This document shows positions 1-5,673 of a stretch of 7,102 nt of DNA, piece by piece. The position numbers and the translations under genes are program-made. Source of the stretch: Clostridiales bacterium (GTDB taxonomy: Bacteria; Bacillota; Clostridia; Oscillospirales; Oscillospiraceae); contig JAHZEF010000045.1 of NCBI GenBank assembly GCA_019422005.1, forward strand, positions 904 to 8,005, given 5' to 3'. The notes beneath the pieces were generated by a model, which saw nothing but the letters and a program-made list of their open reading frames with translations, had not been told where the DNA came from and searched no databases. Positions within the stretch are counted from its first letter, which is position 1. Each line of letters opens with the position of its first letter.

Positions 1-1374
1 GTCCTTTCCAACCGACACGCCGATGACAAAGATGGTAGCCTGCATCCCGTATTTCTCCAGAATCGGATAGGCCAGCTCATAATTGCTCAGATAGCCGTCG
101 TCAAAGGTGATCATTACGGGCTTCTCCGGCAGTTCCGCGCCCGCATAGACATAGGCCTGCAGCTCTGCGAAGGACACTGCCGTATACCCGTGTTCCGCCA
201 GCGTGCGGATCTGCTCCTCAAAGCGCGCTGCAGACATGGTCATATCCCCGTCCGCTTCCGCCGCCAGATTGTGATACATCAGGATCGGGACGCTGGCGGT
301 ATATGCCTCCTCCGGCATGGGCGCCGCATCCAGCGACGCTGCAAAATGCGCGCCGGCATTGTCCGCCGTCACATAAAAACCGAAATCCTCCGGAATCCAG
401 ACAGACGAATCCCCGGCCATCCTGGCGGCCATCATCTCGCCCACGTTGTTCCGAAAATGCGTGGCATCGTAGAAATAGCGCGGCTCGCAGCTGACGGAAC
501 TGCAGGAAAAATCCCAAAACGGCGTGACCTCAGCCAGCGCCTCATAAAAGGCCGCCACATCGCCGCGGTCAAAGTTGTCAAAGTATTCCCGGTAAACCGG
601 CCCGGCCACCACAACCAGATTCACGCCGTATTCGGCGCAGAGATCCCGGATCGCAGCCACGCTTTTCATGCAGTTCTCCGTTTGGTACAGCCCGTACGGG
701 CCGCTCTCCGGATAGTCCGCAAACACCGGATACGCGGCCAGATAGTCCTCCATGCTGCCGATGGGCTCCACATCGCGGACCCGCTTGTCATAAACGCCCG
801 TGGCCGCATCAAACACATCAAAGGCCTGCGGCAGGAGCGTATCCTCCCGCAGCGCCTGCAGTTTGGCCCAGCCATAGCGGGGATCCGCAAACAGATAACG
901 CGCAAAATAGGACAGCGCAGAAGTATCCGGATCCGTCCGGTAGTGCAGGCCCTTGGTCAGGGGGTTGGATTCCTCATCATAGGTGATGCCGTTGTCCAGG
1001 TAAACGTTGAGCACCAGGTTTTTCACCTCATAATGCTCCAGCAGATACGCCGTAATCTTTTCGCAGTCCAGCATGTCGGCGTCATACATAATCAGGTTAT
1101 AAAAGCTGGCGTCGTACAGCGCGTTGAGCCTTTCGGTCGAAAAGGAGCTGGTGGAAGAACAGCCGATGATATAGGAATCGTACGCGTCGTGATGCTGCTC
1201 CAGATAGGACAGCTTTGCCACCCGCGGATTATTGGTCTCATCGTAGGACCACCAGGACAGCAGCCTGTCGCCAAATGCACCGAAGGGATCGACCGCCCAG
1301 TTAAATGCAGCCAGCAAACCCGCCAGCAGCACCGCCGTCAGCAAAAACATCAAAACCCACTTTTTGGACTTCAC
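1..1374 (-). CDS. Membrane-anchored SGNH (DltD/AlgJ-like) and NodB-type (CE4) polysaccharide deacetylase fusion, C-terminus cut by window edge
   Basis: My translation from GTG at 1374 runs open for 458 codons to position 1. Residues 2-5 are basic and 6-26 form one hydrophobic segment, so the rest should lie outside the membrane. Residues about 65-310 look like an SGNH/GDSL acyltransferase or esterase of the DltD/AlgJ kind: IIGCSS (69-74, likely nucleophile S73), FYNL (91-94) and DATHF (303-307, a D-x-x-H block with D303 and H306). From about 360 a carbohydrate esterase 4 fold begins: PILMYH (363-368) and TFDDGY (423-428), where D425/D426 would be catalytic base and metal ligand. The second CE4 motif (HxxxH) should lie beyond the edge. 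GTG is chosen because AAGGTGG lies 6 bases upstream and the ATG at 1350 would cut into the membrane segment. It is the last visible operon gene, 12 bases after the MBOAT stop. Proposed role (inference): surface polymer acyl transfer combined with N-deacetylation. Confidence 0.85.
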   Translation of the reverse strand, partial: MKSKKWVLMFLLTAVLLAGLLAAFNWAVDPFGAFGDRLLSWWSYDETNNPRVAKLSYLEQHHDAYDSYIIGCSSTSSFSTERLNALYDASFYNLIMYDADMLDCEKITAYLLEHYEVKNLVLNVYLDNGITYDEESNPLTKGLHYRTDPDTSALSYFARYLFADPRYGWAKLQALREDTLLPQAFDVFDAATGVYDKRVRDVEPIGSMEDYLAAYPVFADYPESGPYGLYQTENCMKSVAAIRDLCAEYGVNLVVVAGPVYREYFDNFDRGDVAAFYEALAEVTPFWDFSCSSVSCEPRYFYDATHFRNNVGEMMAARMAGDSSVWIPEDFGFYVTADNAGAHFAASLDAAPMPEEAYTASVPILMYHNLAAEADGDMTMSAARFEEQIRTLAEHGYTAVSFAELQAYVYAGAELPEKPVMITFDDGYLSNYELAYPILEKYGMQATIFVIGVSVGKD

Positions 1375-1386
1375 TGCGCACCACCT

Positions 1387-2943
1387 TTAAAACTGCTTAT
1401 AGATAAACTCCGATGAAATATAGCCGGCCCGGAACACGCCGAACAGCAGGAGCACCGCCAGCGGCACGGCCACCGCCAGCCACTGCACAAATCCGCTGCG
1501 TCTTTCCAGGGCCTCCCGGACATGTCCCCCCCGTTCCTGAAACCACTCCAGCGCCAGCACCGCCGCCATCCCCAGAGCGACAATCAGGAGATCCTGCCCG
1601 GACAGCCCCAGCTGCAGAAGCGTACCGTCCAGAAGCTGGGACGGCTGGGGCCGGGTGAAGGTGACCGCCATGAGATGCAGCGCTGTCAGAAGCCGCGGCG
1701 CCCGGGTCAGATACCTTCCCAGAAAGACCAGAAAACTGGGCCGAGGAAGCTGTACCGCACGCCGGCCTGCAGACTGATCCCGGATGCCCAGGGCCGATTT
1801 CCAGGACTGGAACCGCCGCTCCAGCAGGAGCGACGCCGTGATCAGCGTGCCGTTCCAAAGGCCGAAGGCAAGATAGCGGAAGTTGGCGCCGTGCCATATT
1901 CCGATGATCAGGTATACCACAAACGTCGCAAGGGAGGTTGCGAAGATCTTTCCGGGCAGCCCGCCGATGTGCTTCCGCGCCCACTTGCCCAGACGCCCGA
2001 ACGGCCTGGACAGCGACAGCGGGTAAAACACATAATCCCGCATCCATTGCCCCAGCGTGATATGCCAGCGGCGCCAGTAATCTGCCAGGGAGACGGCGAA
2101 AATCGGCCGGCGGAAATTCTCCGCCATTTCGATGCCCAGCATTCCGGCCACGCCGCGGGTGATGTCGATGCCGCCGGAAAAATCACAGTAAAGCTGAATA
2201 CAGTACATCACGATCCCCACCGCAATGACCGCGCCGCCATAGGGGCAATGCTCCGTTACAACCGTATTGACCAGCACTGCCGCCCGGTCGGCGATTACCA
2301 TCTTCTTCAGATATCCCCACATCGCCAGCTGAATGCCGAACTTCACATTGCGCCAATCCAGTTCCCGCTCTGCCAGGAGCTGCGGCGCAAGGGCGTCATA
2401 CCGGCCGATCGGCCCCTGTACCATCTGCGGGAAGAAGGAGACGAACAGCGCATACCGGGCCGGATTCCGCTGCGCCTCATATTTGCCGCGGTAAACGTCA
2501 ATGACGTATCCCATGGACTGAAACGTGAAAAAGGACAGCCCCAGAGGCATCACAAAGTCCCACCGCGGAAGCCGCCCGCCAATGGAACGAGGCAGGAGGT
2601 CCGCGGTGAAATCCCAGTATTTCATGGCGTACAGCAGGCCAAAGCACAGCAGGGCCGCCGCGGCGACGATCCGCTTTTTCCGCCGTTTGATCCGGTCTGC
2701 CTCAGCCCGCTCCCCCTTCGGCAGCGCCCTGCGCGCCCGGTTCTGCCGCTCCAGCAGCAGGCCGGCCGCCCAGGTGACGGCTCCCACGCCCAGCAGCCAG
2801 GCCACCGGCCGGACGCCGCCAGCCAGATAAAACACCGCGCTGGCCGCCAGCAGAAGGATCCACTGCATGCTTTTCGGAACCAGGTAATACAGCGTCACCG
2901 TCCCGGCAGCCAGGGCCAGAAACGCCCACGAGGTAAACGCCAT
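1387..2943 (-). CDS. MBOAT-family membrane O-acyltransferase (AlgI/DltB-like)
   Basis: This 518-residue polytopic membrane protein belongs to the MBOAT family (COG1696 type), which moves acyl groups from a cytoplasmic carrier to an extracellular acceptor. Visible hallmarks are FFPQMVQGPIGRYD (170-183), WGYLKKMVIADR (209-220), QLYCDFSGGIDI (250-261), ENFRRP (275-280), YWRRWHITL (289-297, H294) and IGIWHGANF (347-355), where H351 is the invariant MBOAT histidine. The C-terminus ends in FIYKQF, as AlgI-type proteins do. Length is that of AlgI (about 520) rather than DltB (about 400). A basic stretch at 82-91 should be a cytoplasmic loop. The ATG lies 3 bases after the carrier protein stop, with a G-rich site (GGGGGA) inside the end of that gene, so translation is probably coupled. 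The neighbouring carrier and ligase suggest an aminoacyl thioester donor; the true substrate cannot be read from sequence. Confidence 0.93.
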   Translation of the reverse strand: MAFTSWAFLALAAGTVTLYYLVPKSMQWILLLAASAVFYLAGGVRPVAWLLGVGAVTWAAGLLLERQNRARRALPKGERAEADRIKRRKKRIVAAAALLCFGLLYAMKYWDFTADLLPRSIGGRLPRWDFVMPLGLSFFTFQSMGYVIDVYRGKYEAQRNPARYALFVSFFPQMVQGPIGRYDALAPQLLAERELDWRNVKFGIQLAMWGYLKKMVIADRAAVLVNTVVTEHCPYGGAVIAVGIVMYCIQLYCDFSGGIDITRGVAGMLGIEMAENFRRPIFAVSLADYWRRWHITLGQWMRDYVFYPLSLSRPFGRLGKWARKHIGGLPGKIFATSLATFVVYLIIGIWHGANFRYLAFGLWNGTLITASLLLERRFQSWKSALGIRDQSAGRRAVQLPRPSFLVFLGRYLTRAPRLLTALHLMAVTFTRPQPSQLLDGTLLQLGLSGQDLLIVALGMAAVLALEWFQERGGHVREALERRSGFVQWLAVAVPLAVLLLFGVFRAGYISSEFIYKQF

Positions 2944-2946
2944 GGC

Positions 2947-3174
2947 CTATCCCCCGGCCCGCTCGATCAGCTCCACCATGGCGTCCACCGTGTTGAAGTT
3001 TTCCGGCTGAAGATCCTCAACGCTGATCTCCACATCAAAAGCGTCCATCAACTCCGTGACGATGGAAACCAGGTCCAGAGAATCCACCAGCCCGTCGTCA
3101 ATGAGCGACTGCTCCTGCTCAAAATCGATGCCGGGGCAGATTTCGGTCAGAATGCTCAGTATTTTTTCCTTCAT
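2947..3174 (-). CDS. Acyl carrier protein, DltC-like (phosphopantetheine carrier)
   Basis: A 75-residue acidic protein with a four-helix carrier-protein pattern. The attachment site is DDGLVDSLDL (26-35), in which S32 would carry 4'-phosphopantetheine; a hydrophobic helix (VSIVTELMDAF) follows. DltC proteins are about 78-80 residues, so the size fits. It should accept the aminoacyl group from the ligase encoded two genes upstream and present it to the MBOAT protein encoded next. The start at 3174 is preferred over an in-frame ATG at 3216 because AAGGA lies 6 bases upstream and residue 1 then matches the usual start of helix 1. The ATG overlaps the stop of the GNAT gene (ATGA, 4 bases), a classic sign of coupled translation. 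It could serve an acyl group other than an amino acid, but the nearby DltA-type ligase makes aminoacyl the best guess. Confidence 0.92.
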   Translation of the reverse strand: MKEKILSILTEICPGIDFEQEQSLIDDGLVDSLDLVSIVTELMDAFDVEISVEDLQPENFNTVDAMVELIERAGG

Positions 3175-3968
3175 GGTTCGTCCTTTCCACCGGCCGTCAG
3201 CACTGCGGATTCCCATCCGTCCGGCCGGTACTGGTATTTTTCATATACGCGCTCGGCAGGCGTGTTGCCCTGCCTTGCCCATACCTGGCTTTTCTGATGC
3301 GCCGTTTCCGCCAGATAGGCGTTCATCAGCATGCCGGCAACCCCCCGGCCGCGGCAATCGCCGCGGACCGCCAGATGGCGGATTTCCGTGAAAGCCCGTT
3401 CCCGTGCAAAGTGCAGCAGGCCGGTCATTCCATCCGCATCTTCCGTCGCCAGCACCGCGCCGCTCCGCAGCGCGCCGCACAGCTCGTCCGCCGTGGGTAT
3501 GCAGCCGGAAAGCCGGTCAAACTGATCCGTCAGGAACTGCAGAACCGCCCCCAGCCGGTCTGTTCCCGGGCAGAAAACCGCCGCATCCCGCGCGCCCTTC
3601 CGGGAATCTGCCGGCCTTCCGTAGCGCCGGCGCCGGAACTGCCCGGCAAAGCCCGCCTTCTGCAGCCGCCGGAGCACTGACGCCGCAGCCTCCGCATCCC
3701 GGGGCTTCCAGGCCAGCTCCACAACCGCCGGCCGCGCCAGTCCGGGCAGCTCCACCTCCGCATCCGGCTGCAGGTACAGGTTTAAAAGGTCGTGGTCTTC
3801 CCGATCCCGGAACAAAAGCAGGCCGCCCGGGAACGCGTGAACGCGCAGGCCGCGCCCGATTTCCCGCTCATATGCGCCGCGGGACAGGAAGCAATTGGTG
3901 AACACGCCGCGCCGCAGCTGCGCCGAAAGCAGGCCCTCCAGCGCCTCGAACCGCTCAATCCGCTCCAT
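3171..3968 (-). CDS. GNAT-family N-acetyltransferase with an extra N-terminal domain
   Basis: A 265-residue soluble protein. The C-terminal half carries the GNAT acetyl-CoA site: a beta strand EIRHLAV (195-201), then RGRGVAGMLM (206-215) fitting the motif R/Q-x-x-G-x-G/A, and a late N-x-x-A-x-x-x-Y block (N235, A238, Y242) that usually closes the fold. The first 130 residues have no motif I recognise; VVELAWKPRD (82-91) followed by a helix and KAGF could be a degenerate second GNAT-like half, but this is inference. The gene begins inside the ligase gene (14-base overlap) and ends inside the carrier gene (4-base overlap), so it is made together with both. A GAAGGAG site lies 10 bases before the ATG. 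GNAT enzymes acylate amines with acyl-CoA; possible targets here are the amino group of the carrier-bound amino acid, a sugar amine, or the carrier itself. No signal peptide is seen, so it acts in the cytoplasm. Confidence 0.85.
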   Translation of the reverse strand: MERIERFEALEGLLSAQLRRGVFTNCFLSRGAYEREIGRGLRVHAFPGGLLLFRDREDHDLLNLYLQPDAEVELPGLARPAVVELAWKPRDAEAAASVLRRLQKAGFAGQFRRRRYGRPADSRKGARDAAVFCPGTDRLGAVLQFLTDQFDRLSGCIPTADELCGALRSGAVLATEDADGMTGLLHFARERAFTEIRHLAVRGDCRGRGVAGMLMNAYLAETAHQKSQVWARQGNTPAERVYEKYQYRPDGWESAVLTAGGKDEP

Positions 3969-5478
3969 GGAGATACCGCTCCTTCAGCAGCACGCGGTCC
4001 ACCTTTCCATTGGCGTTGTAAGGCAGGCGGTCAAGCTTGATATAAATATTGGGCAGCATATATTTGGGCACCACCGTGCGCATGGCCCTGGCAAGTCCGT
4101 CGCTGTCCGGCGTCCCGGCATAGACGCACACAATCCGGTCCCGGTCCCGGTCAAACAGGCAGACGGCGGCTGAAACGCCGGGAATCCCGTGGAGCGCCAC
4201 CTCGATCTCTCCAAGCTCGATCCGGTACCCCATATGTTTGATCTGCCCGTCCTTCCGGGCCAGGAAATAGAGCAGGCCGTCCCGTTCCGCCGCCAGATCG
4301 CCGGTACGGTAAATCAGATCCGGATAGTCCGGATTCATGGGGTTCTGCACAAAGGCGGCGCAGGTCTTGTCCCAGTCCCCAAAATACCCTTTGGCCAGGC
4401 CGGATCCGCGGACACAGATCTCGCCGGTACCGCCGGGCGGCACCGGCTGCAGCCGCTCGTCCAGCAGCAGGATCTGCTTGTTGGCACAGGCCGTTCCCAG
4501 AGGGATCGGCTCATCATCAGCAAACTCCCGGTCCAGATGATAGCCGGTGCAGTCCACCGTAACCTCCGTGGGGCCGTAAAGGTTGATGACATGCAGCCCC
4601 GGCAGCGCCCGCTTCCATGCGTTGACATGCTTCGCCTGCAGCGCCTCGCCGCCCAGCGCCGCCGTCCGGACCGAGCCGGGCGCGCACTTCTCCAGCGCGC
4701 CGGAGCTGGCCGCCAGATGGAACGCCGATGTGGCCCAATTCAGGGCCGTGATCTGCTTTTCCTCCAGTTTCCGCATCAGCAGCAGCGGGAACATGAACAG
4801 CTTCTTTTCCAGAATATGGCACGTCGCCCCCAGCTTCAGCGTCTGGTAAATGTCCTTGACGGAGAGGTCGAAGTAAAACGGCGCCTGATTGCCGAATACG
4901 TCGTCCTCCGTATAGCCGCAGAACGCCGTCATCCACTCGGTAAAGTCAATGACGCTGCGGTGCGAAATCACAATGCCTTTGGGCGCGCCGGTGGAGCCGG
5001 AGGTAAACAGCACGTAAACCGGATCCACATCCAGAACCTGACGGCGCCGCTCCGCCAGCAAAACCGGATCCTCCGGCGTGTCAAACCCCGCTTCCATGGA
5101 GAACACCGGGCAGACGTCCGCCAGCGCGCCGGCCTGCTTCCCATCCGCCGCGGCGCAGACCAGCGCTTTGGCGCGGACCTGCTTCAGAATGTTCCGCATC
5201 CGGACTTCCGGCATTTTATTGTCGATGGGCACGTAATAATTCCCGCTGAACAGAACGCCCTGCATCGCCGTCAGGCTCCGGGCCGTCCGGTCCGTCAGCA
5301 CCGCCACAGCGCCGCAGCCGCCGCCGAGTTCCGCTGCAAGCCGCGTTCCCAGTCCGGCCGCCTGCCGGCGCATCTGGCTGAAGGTTACGCGCTCCTGCTC
5401 ATCTGCAAACGCAATTTTGCCGCCGAATTGCGCTGCAGAACGCTCCAAATACTCCAGTACATTTGTCTGCAGCATCAT
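3955..5478 (-). CDS. Amino-acid adenylating ligase, DltA-like (aminoacyl-[carrier protein] ligase)
   Basis: A 507-residue member of the adenylate-forming (ANL) superfamily, close in length and motif order to D-alanine-carrier protein ligase DltA. Motifs seen: LFTSGSTGAPKG (157-168, ATP loop), FYFDLSVKDIY (201-211, D204 expected to bind the amino group), NLYGPTE (299-305), YRTGD (390-394), GQIKHMGYRIELGEIE (411-426) and NANGKVD (488-494, K492 catalytic). It should adenylate an amino acid and load it on the carrier encoded at 3174-2947. Two pocket positions differ from Bacillus DltA as I recall it: the Cys of FCGE is Gly (LGGE, G276), and Met in FDLSVMD is Lys (K208). The substrate may therefore not be D-alanine. 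The start at 5478 has AAGGAG 7 bases upstream; the open frame continues upstream to 6009, but that part crosses the promoter region and the opposite-strand ROK gene. It is the first gene of the operon. Confidence 0.92.
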   Translation of the reverse strand: MMLQTNVLEYLERSAAQFGGKIAFADEQERVTFSQMRRQAAGLGTRLAAELGGGCGAVAVLTDRTARSLTAMQGVLFSGNYYVPIDNKMPEVRMRNILKQVRAKALVCAAADGKQAGALADVCPVFSMEAGFDTPEDPVLLAERRRQVLDVDPVYVLFTSGSTGAPKGIVISHRSVIDFTEWMTAFCGYTEDDVFGNQAPFYFDLSVKDIYQTLKLGATCHILEKKLFMFPLLLMRKLEEKQITALNWATSAFHLAASSGALEKCAPGSVRTAALGGEALQAKHVNAWKRALPGLHVINLYGPTEVTVDCTGYHLDREFADDEPIPLGTACANKQILLLDERLQPVPPGGTGEICVRGSGLAKGYFGDWDKTCAAFVQNPMNPDYPDLIYRTGDLAAERDGLLYFLARKDGQIKHMGYRIELGEIEVALHGIPGVSAAVCLFDRDRDRIVCVYAGTPDSDGLARAMRTVVPKYMLPNIYIKLDRLPYNANGKVDRVLLKERYLHGAD

Positions 5479-5485
5479 ACCGCCT

Positions 5486-5491
5486 CTCCTT
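5486..5491 (-). promoter_or_regulatory. Ribosome binding site deciding the ligase start
   Basis: AAGGAG on the minus strand lies 7 bases before the ATG at 5478. It selects this first of two adjacent ATG codons (5478 and 5475) and argues against the upstream in-frame ATG codons. Confidence 0.8.
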
Positions 5492-5511
5492 CTCCGCATG
5501 GGAACGGGATA

Positions 5512-5526
5512 ATAATACGAGATTAT
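5512..5526. promoter_or_regulatory. Candidate operator: ATAAT-N5-ATTAT inverted repeat at the -10/start region
   Basis: A perfect 5-base inverted repeat with a 5-base spacer overlaps the -10 box and likely start point of the operon promoter. It is AT-rich like known ROK operators, but one half is simply the TATAAT box, so part of the symmetry may be chance. Confidence 0.35.
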
Positions 5527-5550
5527 ACCACATTTTACGCCGCCCGTAAA
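5522..5550 (-). promoter_or_regulatory. Promoter of the acylation operon (extended -10)
   Basis: On the minus strand, TTTACG (5550-5545) is separated by 17 bases from a perfect TATAAT (5527-5522), preceded by TG one base upstream (extended -10). Transcription should begin near 5515, leaving a leader of under 40 bases before the ligase ATG at 5478. No riboswitch or attenuator fits in that leader. Confidence 0.85.
5534..5550. promoter_or_regulatory. Candidate operator: TTTACG-N5-CGTAAA inverted repeat
   Basis: A perfect 6-base inverted repeat with a 5-base spacer covers the -35 box and part of the spacer of the operon promoter. A protein bound here would block polymerase. The divergent ROK regulator is the natural candidate; binding is inferred, not shown. 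Confidence 0.55.
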
Positions 5551-5570
5551 GCCGAAACGGCCCTTTGTAC

Positions 5571-5587
5571 CGCCGCCGGCAGCGGCG
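5571..5587. repeat. GC-rich inverted repeat CGCCGC-N5-GCGGCG between the two divergent promoters
   Basis: A perfect 6-base inverted repeat with a 5-base spacer lies upstream of both promoters, so it should not be transcribed from either. No U-run follows on either strand, so it is not a terminator. In DNA this GC-rich, such a repeat may be chance. Confidence 0.3.
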
Positions 5588-5611
5588 CCCGGCAATTTCC
5601 GGACAAATACT

Positions 5612-5640
5612 TTGACACACCGCGTTAAAAAGCGTAAAAT
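5612..5640 (+). promoter_or_regulatory. Promoter of the ROK regulator gene
   Basis: On the plus strand a perfect TTGACA (5612-5617), a 17-base spacer and TAAAAT (5635-5640) form a strong sigma-70/A-type promoter. The start point should be near 5647, giving a leader under 30 bases before the ATG at 5674. The -10 box lies within a GCGTAAAAT motif shared with the divergent promoter, which suggests autoregulation. Confidence 0.85.
5622..5640 (+). promoter_or_regulatory. Candidate operator: tandem GCGTTAAAA / GCGTAAAAT in the ROK promoter
   Basis: Two near-identical 9-base units start 10 bases apart (5622 and 5632), one helical turn, between and over the -35/-10 boxes of the regulator promoter. 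The second unit, GCGTAAAAT (5632-5640), recurs exactly in inverted orientation at 5532-5540 in the divergent promoter. This placement suits a shared operator for the ROK protein. Confidence 0.5.
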
Positions 5641-5658
5641 ACGATTAAATGCATCATG

Positions 5659-5665
5659 AAGGGGG
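5659..5665 (+). promoter_or_regulatory. Ribosome binding site deciding the ROK start
   Basis: AAGGGGG sits 8 bases before the ATG at 5674 and inside the alternative open frame that begins at 5656. No comparable site precedes 5656, so 5674 is the better start. Confidence 0.7.
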
Positions 5666-5673
5666 CTGCCGCC

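Noticed and set aside
190..1416. Long plus-strand open frame (408 codons) opposite the SGNH-deacetylase gene
   Set aside because: It is rich in Arg, His, Gln and Ile without domain motifs, while the opposite strand shows clear SGNH and CE4 motifs. It is an antisense shadow caused by high GC at third codon positions.
3175..3216. Longer start for the carrier protein (14 extra residues)
   Set aside because: The extra residues are basic and unlike carrier proteins, and the ribosome site AAGGA is correctly placed only for the ATG at 3174.
1522..3297. Plus-strand open frame of 591 codons opposite the MBOAT and carrier genes
   Set aside because: It spans two genuine genes and a gene junction on the other strand and its Pro/Arg/Gln-rich translation has no recognisable domain or supporting ribosome site.
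4189..5628. Plus-strand open frame of 479 codons opposite the ligase
   Set aside because: All ligase core motifs lie on the minus strand. The plus-strand translation has no motif and runs across the operon promoter.
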